DNA of 64,000 bases from Hamadaea sp013361475. Its GTDB lineage: Bacteria; Actinomycetota; Actinomycetes; Mycobacteriales; Micromonosporaceae. The notes beneath the pieces are model-generated. The model did no database searches and was not told the origin of the DNA. It saw only the letters and a program-made list of their open reading frames with translations. The stretch lies in contig NZ_JBFAHM010000018.1 of the NCBI RefSeq assembly GCF_040654195.1, positions 62,001 to 126,000 of the forward strand, in the 5' to 3' direction. Below are positions 34,348 to 42,652 of the stretch, in pieces. The position numbers were made by a program, and so were the translations under genes. Numbering within the stretch: position 1 is the stretch's first letter; every line of letters starts with the position of its first letter.

Positions 34348-34956
34348 TCAAGCCGCGAGCTTGGTGATCTCGGCCGGATCGAAGCCCGTCTGCTCGCAGA
34401 AGTCGGCGATGGTCTGGGCCGGATCTCCCGGGTCACGCTGATACAGCGTGACGGAGTGGACCTTCGGGTCGGCCGATCCGAGGAAGGCCAGCGTCTGCCC
34501 GCTGCCGATCTGGAAGACCAGCACCGGCAGGGCCACGTCGCCCGTCTTCACCGTGTCGAACAGCGACCGGAGGTAGTCCGCCAGCCGTACCGTCGACCAG
34601 TCGATCTTGGCGATTGCACGAGCCTGACCGAACGTCTCCCACTGCTTGACGTCGAGCATCCGATAGCGCGGCGACGGCCATGGCCGGCGGGCGTCGAGCG
34701 CGTTCGCGATCTTCCCCAGGAACTCCCGTACGCGCGACTCGTCGTGCCGAGTCTCGACGGCGTCCTCGCCCAGCAGCACGGAAGCTCCGAGCGCCTCGCC
34801 GATCGCCTCTCGGTACGCGGCCGGGCCGCTGCGGAAGAAATCGTATTCGATCATCCGCCCGACGATCTCGGCTGCGTCCTCGTCGGACAGCTCCGGGTAA
34901 TAGTTCGTCAGGTAGAGGATCTGGTTCAGCGTTCCACGCCAAGCCTCATCGGTCAT
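34348..34956 (-). CDS. Putative immunity protein for the adjacent polymorphic toxin, 202 aa
   Basis: Acidic cytoplasmic protein without signal or membrane segment, starting TDEAWRGTLNQILYLTNYYPELSDED. No family recognised with confidence. It is the last gene of a four-gene locus, directly after the toxin gene (its ATG is 5 bp beyond the toxin stop; an alternative GTG at 34971 would overlap it). Position, size and acidity are those of immunity proteins; function is inferred from context only. Confidence 0.65.
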   Translation of the reverse strand: MTDEAWRGTLNQILYLTNYYPELSDEDAAEIVGRMIEYDFFRSGPAAYREAIGEALGASVLLGEDAVETRHDESRVREFLGKIANALDARRPWPSPRYRMLDVKQWETFGQARAIAKIDWSTVRLADYLRSLFDTVKTGDVALPVLVFQIGSGQTLAFLGSADPKVHSVTLYQRDPGDPAQTIADFCEQTGFDPAEITKLAA

Positions 34957-34961
34957 CGAGC

Positions 34962-36299
34962 TCACCACCACAGGTCTTCTTTCAGGTTTTCAGGTTTGAG
35001 GCCCTGGGCGAGCAGCTCGTCTCGGGCCTGGTAATGGTGGGAGACCGTCGGTTGGTAGTGCCCACTGCTGTTGTTCATACCGGTGACCACGCCGTTCTTC
35101 ACGGTCAGCTCGCCGGCGCTGGCCACCGGTTGGCCGCCCAGGAAGCTCGAGTGGTGGAAGTCGCCCACACCGTGATAGTTGCTGGCGTAGAGGTTGCCGT
35201 TGCCGTCCATGACGAACACCGCCCGGCCGGCACCGTTATGGGCCGAGCCACCGGTGGTCGAGTCGAACAGGCTGCCGTCGCTGGCCCGGCGCAGCTTGCC
35301 CTCACCATCGACGACCAGCCGGAACTGTTCGCGGCCCGCCTCGTCGAAGTACCGCACGCCGTTGCTCGGGATGCCGAAGATCTTCGAGGCCTCGGCCGCG
35401 TCGGTCTCCTTGGCGTACTTGTCGAGGAGCTTGCGGGGGTAGAGGTAGCCGTTCGCCGGGCCCGTCCGCGGCGGCGGTATCTCATCCGGTCGCAGCGGCG
35501 GCGGTCCGTCGGCGTTGCGAGTCAGCGGGTTGCTGCGGCCGAGCTTCTTCAGCAGGTCCTTGAGCTTCTCCAGGATCTCGCCGAGCTTCTTCACCATCGG
35601 AGTCAGCTTCTTGAGGCTGGACAGCAGCGCCCGGACGAACTTCTGGATCTTGTTCACCCATGTGGTGACCAGGGAGACGACCTGGCCGATGACGACCGGC
35701 GTCGCCAGGCCCAGGGTCAGTCCCGCCTCGGCCAGCCATTGCGGCAGGCGGGCCGCAAGCGTCCCGATGAACTGGGCGATCAGGTCGCGGACGATGCCCC
35801 GGACCAGACCGACGATCAGCCCGGCGCCCATCACCGCGTAGTGGATGCCGTGAGCCGCGTTGCTGATGCCCTCCATGACCGACAGATGACCGGCCGCGTG
35901 GCCCCGGTACGCGTCGCCGGAGTCCCCGACCCATTCGGCCGTCTCGATCCGCAGCGCGTCGGAGTAGTACTTCTGCGCGTCGAGGGTGAACTTGGCGACG
36001 TTCTCCCAGGTCTGGGCGTGGGCGGAGATCTCGTCGGGGTTTCCGGCGAGCCAGTCGAGCGCCTCCTTGAGCGGCTTGACGTGCTCCATCAGCCAGGAGA
36101 CACCCCAGGCGACCAGCGAACCCAGCGGGTCGATGACCATGCCGAGGACGTCGAGCGCACCGCCGACCGTGCCGAGCGTGCCGTCGACCCAGCTGTCGTT
36201 CTTGATGCCGTTGGAGATCTGAGCGGCGTCCTCGATCAGGCCGAGGCCCGTGTACCAAGTGGTCGAGGACTGCGCTTGAGCGACGAGTGGATTGCTCAC
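34962..36299 (-). CDS. Polymorphic toxin with WXG/LXG-like N-terminus and unassigned C-terminal domain, 445 aa
   Basis: The N-terminal half resembles actinobacterial type VII secretion substrates: helical WXG100-like segment with ETAEWVGDSGDAYRGHAAG and hydrophobic helices (HYAVMGAGLIVGLVRGIV). A Lys/Leu-rich helix and a proline-rich linker (GPPPLRPDEIPPPRTGP) lead to a C-terminal domain of about 150 residues holding VMDGNGNLYAS, GDFHHSSFLGGQPVASAGEL and NNSSGHYQPTVSHHYQARDEL. I do not recognise an enzyme family for this domain; the His, Glu and Tyr pattern suggests catalysis or metal binding. The GTG overlaps the preceding stop by 4 bp. Confidence 0.7.
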   Translation of the reverse strand: MSNPLVAQAQSSTTWYTGLGLIEDAAQISNGIKNDSWVDGTLGTVGGALDVLGMVIDPLGSLVAWGVSWLMEHVKPLKEALDWLAGNPDEISAHAQTWENVAKFTLDAQKYYSDALRIETAEWVGDSGDAYRGHAAGHLSVMEGISNAAHGIHYAVMGAGLIVGLVRGIVRDLIAQFIGTLAARLPQWLAEAGLTLGLATPVVIGQVVSLVTTWVNKIQKFVRALLSSLKKLTPMVKKLGEILEKLKDLLKKLGRSNPLTRNADGPPPLRPDEIPPPRTGPANGYLYPRKLLDKYAKETDAAEASKIFGIPSNGVRYFDEAGREQFRLVVDGEGKLRRASDGSLFDSTTGGSAHNGAGRAVFVMDGNGNLYASNYHGVGDFHHSSFLGGQPVASAGELTVKNGVVTGMNNSSGHYQPTVSHHYQARDELLAQGLKPENLKEDLWW

Positions 36300-36649
36300 A
36301 GAGCCAGCTCGATTCCGGGATGACGCGAGGTGATCGCTCGTGTCGCCTGTTCACGTTGCAGGTCAGTGGTCTGCGTGCTCGTGGCGGCCGTACGCAGCTT
36401 CTGCGCGGTCTCCTCCAGCGACGCGACGGAATCGCTCAGAGCCGACTGGGCGATCATGAAGATCGGGCTCAGGATGGCCGGCAGGAACTGGCACAGCTGC
36501 CCGTAGGCCTCGGTGCTCATGGTGACCTCTTGAATGGCGCCCTTCGCCGTCTCCATCGCCGACGCGACGTTCTGCACCGTGCCGGCGTGCTGCTGGACGA
36601 CCGCGATGGGGAACTGGACGACCTGCCCGTCACCGGCCATGGCGGCCAC
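36296..36649 (-). CDS. EspC-like type VII secretion target protein, 117 aa
   Basis: Small all-helical protein, VVQFPIAVVQQHAGTVQNVASAMETAKGAIQEV followed by a second helix SVASLEETAQKLRTAA, the layout of ESX-1 EspC-like secretion partners of about 100 residues. It overlaps the toxin gene (GTGA) and the upstream YbaB-like gene, so it is probably a partner or chaperone for toxin export. GTG 36649 has AGGA 5 nt upstream; ATG 36640 is an alternative. Confidence 0.7.
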   Translation of the reverse strand: MAAMAGDGQVVQFPIAVVQQHAGTVQNVASAMETAKGAIQEVTMSTEAYGQLCQFLPAILSPIFMIAQSALSDSVASLEETAQKLRTAATSTQTTDLQREQATRAITSRHPGIELAL

Positions 36650-37037
36650 CGCCGTCCTGGTCGTCCTCGGCCGGCTGCGGGAACCGCGTGTCGAACGAGT
36701 GGATCACCGCGCGACCGGTCTCGGTGTCGGCACCCACCGTCGCCTGAACCTCCTCGGCGACCTGCTGCGACAACTTGGCCTGTGCCTTGCGCATCACGCC
36801 CAGGATCTCGGCGGCGAGATCGGCCCCCCGCAGCCGCTGCACCCGGTCGTCGAGTTCGAGCTTCTCCACCTGGCCCGATGCGCCGACGGTCACGCGGATC
36901 GAGCCGTCGTTGCTCTCCGCCTTACCGGTCAGTGCCGCGACCCGCGACGACAGCTGCGCGGTTCGCGCCGCCTGTTCGCTCACCCCCGCGGACCAGTTCT
37001 CGAGCCACTCTTCGGCTGCGTCGATGTTCTGGAACAT
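36630..37037 (-). CDS. YbaB/EbfC-family protein heading the toxin locus, 135 aa
   Basis: The central segment SIRVTVGASGQVEKLELDDRVQRLRGADLAAEILGVMRKAQAKL is the YbaB fold (dimeric nucleoid-associated proteins in canonical cases). An amphipathic N-terminal helix (FQNIDAAEEWLENWSAG) precedes it. Many actinobacterial WXG100/toxin loci start with such a divergent YbaB homologue of unknown role. ATG 37037 follows a G-rich ribosome-binding stretch. The end overlaps the EspC-like gene by 20 bp. Confidence 0.8.
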   Translation of the reverse strand: MFQNIDAAEEWLENWSAGVSEQAARTAQLSSRVAALTGKAESNDGSIRVTVGASGQVEKLELDDRVQRLRGADLAAEILGVMRKAQAKLSQQVAEEVQATVGADTETGRAVIHSFDTRFPQPAEDDQDGGGRHGR

Positions 37038-37152
37038 CGCCCCAACCCCTCCCCTCGGTCGAACCAACGCCGAAACCCTAGGCAGGCCCGATGAAGATCC
37101 GCAAACCCCTTCGGCCGCCCTGTGGATAACCGGCCGAGCAGGGTCGAGGGGG

Positions 37153-38442
37153 TCACTCGCCTTCGACGCGGAGGACGCTGGCGATCGACCGGACGAAATC
37201 CAGCCCGCGCAGTTCCTCGACCGTCGCGGCCAGCGCCGCGTCGGGAGCCGAGTGGGTGACGATCACGAGAACGGCGTCGTTGCCCCGGCCGCTCTGGTTG
37301 ACCGTGGCGATGGAGACGTCATGCTTGGCGAACACTCCGGCGACGGCGGCGAGCACGCCCGCGCGGTCTGCCACGTCGAGCGAGACGTGGTAGCGGGTGC
37401 GTACCTCGCCCATCGAGCGCACCGGCAGGTCGGCGTAGGCCGATTCGCTGGCCGCCCGGGTCTTCGCGAGGCGGTTGCGCGCCACGGCGACGAGGTCGCC
37501 GAGGACCGCGCTGGCGGTCGGCGCACCCCCGGCGCCCCGGCCGTAGAACATGAGCTGACCGGCGGCCTCCGCCTCGACGAAGACCGCGTTGAACGCGTCG
37601 CCGACACCGGCCAGCGGATGCGTCCTGGGAATCATCGCCGGATGCACCCGTACGCTGACCCCGCCGTCGTCCGTGCGGGTGGCGATGCACAGCAGCTTGA
37701 TCGTGCAGCCCATCGCCTTGGCGCTCGCCACGTCGGCCGCGCTCACCTCAGTGATGCCCTCCCGGTAGACGTCGGCGGCGCCGACCCGGGTGTGGAAGGC
37801 CAGCGAGGCGAGGATGGCCGCCTTGGCGGCCGCGTCGAAGCCCTCCACGTCGGCGGTCGGGTCCGCTTCGGCGTACCCGAGGGTGGTGGCCTCCTCCAGT
37901 GCCTCGCCGAAGCCGGCCCCGGTGGCGTCCATGCTGGACAGGATGAAGTTGGTCGTGCCGTTGACGATGCCCGTGACCCGGGTGATGCGGTCGCCGTGCA
38001 GCGACTCGCGGAGCGGGCGCAGCAGCGGGATGGCCCCGGCCACCGCGGCCTCGTAGTAGAGGTCGGCGCCGCCTCGCGCGGCGGCGTCGTGCAGCGTGCC
38101 GCCGTCCTCCGCGAGCAGCGCCTTGTTGGCGGTGACCACGCTCTTGCCGGCGTTCAACGCCTCGACGAGCCAGGTCCGGGCCGGCTCGATGCCGCCGACC
38201 ACCTCGACGACGACGTCGACGTCGTCTCGCTTGACCAGACCCAAGGCGTCCGTCGTGAAGATCGAGGGGTCGACGGGGAGACCGCCGCGGTCCCGGCCGA
38301 GGCGGCGGACCGCCACCCCGACGAGTTCGATCGGCGCGCCGATCCGCGCGGTCAGGTCGTCGGTCTGCTCATGAAGCAGCCGCACCACTTCCGCACCGAC
38401 GTTGCCGCACCCCAGGAGGGCTACCTTGACAGGCTCCTTCAC
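37153..38442 (-). CDS. hom: Homoserine dehydrogenase, 429 aa
   Basis: Reduces aspartate semialdehyde to homoserine. NAD(P)-binding ALLGCGNVGAEVVRLL, the catalytic-domain string GIVNGTTNFILSSM and a C-terminal ACT domain (about 350-425, LDVADRAGVLAAVAGVFAKHDVSIATV) are visible; the ACT domain normally gives threonine feedback. GTG start with GAGGGG upstream, 21 bp after lysA. Confidence 0.97.
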   Translation of the reverse strand: MKEPVKVALLGCGNVGAEVVRLLHEQTDDLTARIGAPIELVGVAVRRLGRDRGGLPVDPSIFTTDALGLVKRDDVDVVVEVVGGIEPARTWLVEALNAGKSVVTANKALLAEDGGTLHDAAARGGADLYYEAAVAGAIPLLRPLRESLHGDRITRVTGIVNGTTNFILSSMDATGAGFGEALEEATTLGYAEADPTADVEGFDAAAKAAILASLAFHTRVGAADVYREGITEVSAADVASAKAMGCTIKLLCIATRTDDGGVSVRVHPAMIPRTHPLAGVGDAFNAVFVEAEAAGQLMFYGRGAGGAPTASAVLGDLVAVARNRLAKTRAASESAYADLPVRSMGEVRTRYHVSLDVADRAGVLAAVAGVFAKHDVSIATVNQSGRGNDAVLVIVTHSAPDAALAATVEELRGLDFVRSIASVLRVEGE

Positions 38443-38463
38443 GACAGACCCCTCGAATTTATG

Positions 38464-39846
38464 TCAGCCGACGTCCAGCGCGAGCAGGTCGTCCTCGGTC
38501 TCCCGGCGCACGATCACCCGCGACTGCCCGTCCCGGACGGCCACCACCGGCGGTCGCGGCACGTGGTTGTAGTTGCTCGCCATGCTCCGGCAATAGGCGC
38601 CGGTGCCCGGCACGGCGAGAAGATCTCCGGGCCGGATGTCAGCGGGCAGGAATTCATCCTTCACTACCACGTCCCCGGACTCACAATGTTTTCCCACCAC
38701 GCGGGCAAGCATCGGACCGGCGTGTGACGTACGCGACGCCAGGGTCGCCGAGTAGGAGGCGTCGTAGAGGGCGGTCCGGATGTTGTCGCTCATCCCGCCG
38801 TCCACGCTGACGTAGGTCCGCAGCCCCTCCATCGGCTTGACCGTGCCCACCTCGTACAGGGTGAAGACGGCCGGCCCGACGATCGCCCGGCCCGGCTCCA
38901 CGCTCAGGTGCGGCCGGTCCAGGCCGAGGGCGGCGCACTCGTCGTCGACGATCTTGTTCATCCGATCGGCCAGGTCGCCGGCGGGCTGGGGATCGTCCTG
39001 ACTCGTGTACGCGATGCCGAAGCCGCCGCCGAGGTCGAGTTCGGGCAGGGCGACCCCGAGCTCGTCGAGGATCCGCTTGTGCAGCGAGAGGATGCGCCGC
39101 GCGCTGACCTCGAACCCGGACGCGTCGAAGATCTGGGAGCCGATGTGCGAGTGCAGCCCACGCAGCTCCAGTACGCCCTCCCCGAGGATCTTCTCGGAGG
39201 CGCGGAACGCCTCACCGCCGGACAGGGAGAAGCCGAACTTCTGGTCCTCGTGCGCGGTGGCGATGAACTCGTGCGTATGCGCCTCGACGCCCACCGTCAC
39301 GCGGATCATGACCTGCGGACGCACTCCGCGCTCGGCGGCCAGCGCCGAGAGCCGGTCGATCTCGTCGAAGGAGTCGACGATGATCCGGCCGACGCCCGCG
39401 TCCAGCGCCCGGCTCAGCTCCCGGACCGACTTGTTGTTGCCGTGGAAGCCGATCTTGGCCGGGTCCATCCCGGCCGCCAGGGCGGTGGCCAGCTCGCCGC
39501 CGGAGCAGACGTCGAGGTGCAGTCCCTCCTCGTGGACCATCCGCACGATCGCCTTGGAGAGGAACGCCTTGCCGGCGTAATAGACGTCAGCCCCGGCGAA
39601 CGCGGTGCGGAAGTTCCGGCACCGGGCCCGGAAGTCCTCCTCGTCCAGCAGGTACGCCGGAGTGCCGTGCTCGGCGGCCAGCTCGGTCACCGGCTTGCCG
39701 CCGATGTGCAGTACGCCGCCGTCGTCCTTGGTGGCCGTCTCGGGCCACAGCTCGGTCATGAGCGTGTTGACGTCGGCCGGGGGCCGCAGCCACGTGGGGT
39801 GGTGGCCGAAGTCCCCGTGCAGGGCTCCGGCTTCGTGTGCGCGCAT
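38464..39846 (-). CDS. lysA: Diaminopimelate decarboxylase, 460 aa
   Basis: PLP enzyme making lysine from meso-diaminopimelate. Lys93 in YYAGKAFLSKA is the Schiff-base residue; HSHIGSQI, GGGFGIAY, EPGRAIVG and the late CESGD are the fold-III decarboxylase motifs. The ATG at 39846 gives the usual MRAHEAGALHGD start and lies 5 bp after the argS stop; ribosome-site spacing is poor, which suggests coupling to argS. Confidence 0.97.
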   Translation of the reverse strand: MRAHEAGALHGDFGHHPTWLRPPADVNTLMTELWPETATKDDGGVLHIGGKPVTELAAEHGTPAYLLDEEDFRARCRNFRTAFAGADVYYAGKAFLSKAIVRMVHEEGLHLDVCSGGELATALAAGMDPAKIGFHGNNKSVRELSRALDAGVGRIIVDSFDEIDRLSALAAERGVRPQVMIRVTVGVEAHTHEFIATAHEDQKFGFSLSGGEAFRASEKILGEGVLELRGLHSHIGSQIFDASGFEVSARRILSLHKRILDELGVALPELDLGGGFGIAYTSQDDPQPAGDLADRMNKIVDDECAALGLDRPHLSVEPGRAIVGPAVFTLYEVGTVKPMEGLRTYVSVDGGMSDNIRTALYDASYSATLASRTSHAGPMLARVVGKHCESGDVVVKDEFLPADIRPGDLLAVPGTGAYCRSMASNYNHVPRPPVVAVRDGQSRVIVRRETEDDLLALDVG

Positions 39847-39851
39847 TCCTC

Positions 39852-41507
39852 TTACATCCGTTCCGGGGCGGAGACGCCGAGCAGGGTCAGACCGTTGACG
39901 ATGACCTGCCGCGTCGCGTCGTTCAGCCACAGCCGCGCGACGTGCAGGGAGTTGATCGGCTCGTCGGCCTGAGGCAGCACTCGGCAGTTGTCGTAGAAGC
40001 GGTGGTACGCCCCGGCGAGCTCCTCGAGGTAACGGGCCACTCGGTGGGGTTCGCGCAGTTCGGCGGCGGACTGCACGACGGCCGGGAAGTCGCCGAGCGT
40101 CTTGAGCAGCTCCAGCTCCTTCTCGTGGGTCAGCAGCGCCGGGTCGAACGGCGCGGTGTCCCGGGTCAGGCCGAGGTCGGCCGCGTTCCGGCCCACGCTC
40201 GCGGTCCGGGCGGCGACGTACTGGACGTAGTACACGGGGTTGTCCCGCGTCGCCCGGGTCCAGAGTTCGATGTCGATGTCGATCGGCGAGTCCGACGAGT
40301 AACGGGCCAGGGCGTACCGGCTCGCGTCGATGCCGATGGCGTCGACGAGGTCCTCCAGCGTCACCACCGTGCCGGCCCGCTTGCTCATCCGGACCGGCTG
40401 CCCGTCGCGTACCAAATTGACCATCTGGCCGATCAAGATCTCTAGATTGCGGTCGGGGTCGTCGCCGAAGCACGCGGACATGGCCCGCATCCGCCCGATG
40501 TAGCCGTGGTGGTCGGCGCCGAGCATGATCACCACGCGCTCCGCGCCGCGCTCACGCTTGTCCAGGTAGTACGCGCAGTCGGCGGCGAAGTAGGTCCACT
40601 CGCCGTTGGACTTGCGCAGGACGCGGTCCTTGTCGTCGCCGAAGTCGGTCGTCCGCAGCCAGACGGCGCCGTCGGCCTCGAACGTGTGGCCCTGCGCCCG
40701 CAGCCGCTCCAGCGCGTGGTCGAGCTCGCCGCGGTCGTGCAGGTCCTTCTCGTTGAAGTAGACGTCGAAGTGCGTGCCGAACTGCGCGAGCGACTCCTTG
40801 ATCTGCTCGAACATCAGCTGTACGCCCTCGACCCGGAAGATCTCCTGCGGGTCCTCGGCCTCCAGCACGTCGGGCCGCTTGGCGACGACGGTCTGCGCGA
40901 TCTCGGTGATGTACGCCCCGACGTAGCCGTCCTCGGGCACCTCTTCGCCCTTCGCGCTGGCCAGCAGCGACTTGGCGAACCGGTCGATCTGCGAGCCGGC
41001 GTCGTTGAAGTAGTACTCCGTGGCGACCCGCGCCCCCGCCGCCTTCAGCATCCGGGCCAGCGCGTCGCCGACCGCCGCCCAGCGGACCGCGCCGAGGTGG
41101 ATCGGGCCGGTCGGGTTGGCCGAGACGAACTCGAGGTTCAGCGCCTCGCCGCCCAGGGCAGCGCTTTCGCCGTACGCCGCACCCGCCTCCACGACCGTCC
41201 GCGCGAGCGCGCCGGCCGCGGCGGCGTCGAGCTTGATGTTGAGAAAGCCGGGCCCGGCGATCTCGACGGTCTTGATGCCGTTCGTCTTCGCCAGCTCGGC
41301 GGCGATGCCTCCAGCGAGATCACGTGGATTCGCCCCGGCGCGCTTGGCGACCTGCATCGCCAGGTTCGACGCGTAGTCTCCGTGCTCCGGATTCCGCGGA
41401 CGCTCGACGGCGGTCGTGCTCGGCAGCACCGAGTGATCCAGGCCACGCTCGGTGAAGACGGCGTGGGCGGCGGTCAAGACTGCGTCGGCGAGCTTCTCAG
41501 GAGTCAC
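39852..41507 (-). CDS. argS: Arginyl-tRNA synthetase, 551 aa
   Basis: Class I synthetase. The HIGH-type motif is ANPTGPIHLGAVR, the KMSKS-type loop reads VRMSKRAGT, and the DALR anticodon-binding domain ends the protein. The GTG start at 41507 is preceded by TACCAT (41514-41519) and a 6-nt spacer, so the transcript is probably leaderless. It heads the block argS-lysA-hom. Confidence 0.97.
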   Translation of the reverse strand: MTPEKLADAVLTAAHAVFTERGLDHSVLPSTTAVERPRNPEHGDYASNLAMQVAKRAGANPRDLAGGIAAELAKTNGIKTVEIAGPGFLNIKLDAAAAGALARTVVEAGAAYGESAALGGEALNLEFVSANPTGPIHLGAVRWAAVGDALARMLKAAGARVATEYYFNDAGSQIDRFAKSLLASAKGEEVPEDGYVGAYITEIAQTVVAKRPDVLEAEDPQEIFRVEGVQLMFEQIKESLAQFGTHFDVYFNEKDLHDRGELDHALERLRAQGHTFEADGAVWLRTTDFGDDKDRVLRKSNGEWTYFAADCAYYLDKRERGAERVVIMLGADHHGYIGRMRAMSACFGDDPDRNLEILIGQMVNLVRDGQPVRMSKRAGTVVTLEDLVDAIGIDASRYALARYSSDSPIDIDIELWTRATRDNPVYYVQYVAARTASVGRNAADLGLTRDTAPFDPALLTHEKELELLKTLGDFPAVVQSAAELREPHRVARYLEELAGAYHRFYDNCRVLPQADEPINSLHVARLWLNDATRQVIVNGLTLLGVSAPERM

Positions 41508-41513
41508 TGATCC

Positions 41514-41519
41514 ATGGTA
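41514..41519 (-). promoter_or_regulatory. Leaderless -10 box (TACCAT) of argS
   Basis: On the minus strand TACCAT is followed by GGATCA and then the GTG start, the canonical leaderless spacing. A 7-bp inverted repeat, TGACGGG/CCCGTCA at 41541-41563, lies upstream in the divergent gap and could bind a regulator. Confidence 0.5.
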
Positions 41520-41617
41520 TCCGCGCTAGACTCTGGGCCTTGACGGGCGGTCACACCCCGTCAGCTTGTTGTGATCCGATCCTGGCCAGCCCCGATCCCA
41601 CCCCTTAGAGGCATGTG

Positions 41618-42652
41618 ATGAGCGTCAGCACCCCCGGTGAGAACCGGCAAGTGAACGTCGTCAAGAGCGGCAAATCGACCGCGACCGGCGGCAAGCCGCC
41701 GGCGGACGAATCGAAGACGACGTCCGGATCGAAGTCGACGGCTTCTTCGAAGTCTGCGGCCGGATCGAAGTCCACGGCCGGCTCCAAGAGCACCGGTTCC
41801 AAGACCACGACCAGCTCGAAGCCGGCCGCCGAGGCGAAGACGGCGGCCGACGCGAAGAGCACGACCACCACCGCGACCAAGCCCGCCGGCTCCACCAAGC
41901 CGGGCGGCGCGGCGAAGCCGGGACAGCGGCCGGCGGGCGCCGGCGGCAAGGGCCGCCGCCCGGTCACCCCGGTCAAGGTCACGCAGCAGCGCTCGTGGGG
42001 GCCGATCGGGCTGCTCACCGCGGTGATCATGGTGGCCGTCGCGATCGTCGGCTTCGGGGCGTACTTCATCATCAAGGACATGCGGGCCACCTCCGCCGCC
42101 GAGGCCAAGCAGAAGGCCGAGGCCGAGCTGGAGAAGAAGGAGGCCTCGACGCCGTGGACGCAGCGGGCCGCCGCGATCCAGGGCATCGTGAACTACCGCG
42201 ATCAGAAGCCGGCATGGCTCACGAACAACCACAAGCAGGGCAAGCTGACCTACGCCGTCACCCCGTCGGTCGGCGGCGACCACAACCCGGTCTGGCAGAA
42301 CTGCATGGGTGACGTCTACAAGGCCCCGATCGCGACCGAGCACGCGACGCACAGCCTCGAGCACGGCGCCATCTGGATCACCTACGACAGCAAGCTCGAC
42401 GCCGCGCAGGTCGCGAAGCTCGCCGAGCGGGTGACCGGCAAGGAGTACATGCTCATGAGCCCGGTCGACAACCTCGGCTGGCCGATCTCGCTGCAGGCCT
42501 GGGGCTACCAGCTGAAGGTCGACAACGCCGACGACTCGCGGATCGACGCCTTCGTCCGGGCGCTGCGCAAGAACGCCTCCATGGAGTCGGGCGCGTCCTG
42601 CTCCGGTGGCGTCACCCGGACCGGCACGACCCCCTACGACCTGGGTTCCTGA
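41618..42652 (+). CDS. DUF3105 membrane-anchored protein with low-complexity N-terminus, 344 aa
   Basis: Residues 15-115 are a Ser/Lys/Thr/Ala-rich repeat region (SKSTAGSKST-like units), probably a disordered cytoplasmic segment. A single transmembrane helix (about 128-152) leads to an extracytoplasmic DUF3105 domain with HNPVWQNCMGDVY and the His-rich EHATHSLEHGAIWITYDS. The family's function is unknown. GAGG lies 6 nt before ATG 41618. Its stop overlaps the DUF305 gene (TGATG), a common actinobacterial pair possibly linked to metals because both have paired His residues. Confidence 0.88.
   Translation: MSVSTPGENRQVNVVKSGKSTATGGKPPADESKTTSGSKSTASSKSAAGSKSTAGSKSTGSKTTTSSKPAAEAKTAADAKSTTTTATKPAGSTKPGGAAKPGQRPAGAGGKGRRPVTPVKVTQQRSWGPIGLLTAVIMVAVAIVGFGAYFIIKDMRATSAAEAKQKAEAELEKKEASTPWTQRAAAIQGIVNYRDQKPAWLTNNHKQGKLTYAVTPSVGGDHNPVWQNCMGDVYKAPIATEHATHSLEHGAIWITYDSKLDAAQVAKLAERVTGKEYMLMSPVDNLGWPISLQAWGYQLKVDNADDSRIDAFVRALRKNASMESGASCSGGVTRTGTTPYDLGS

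Noticed and set aside
38464..40473. 669-aa version of LysA
   Set aside because: The extra N-terminal part is antisense-like Arg-rich sequence read through argS in the wrong frame; MRAHEAGALHGD is the expected start.
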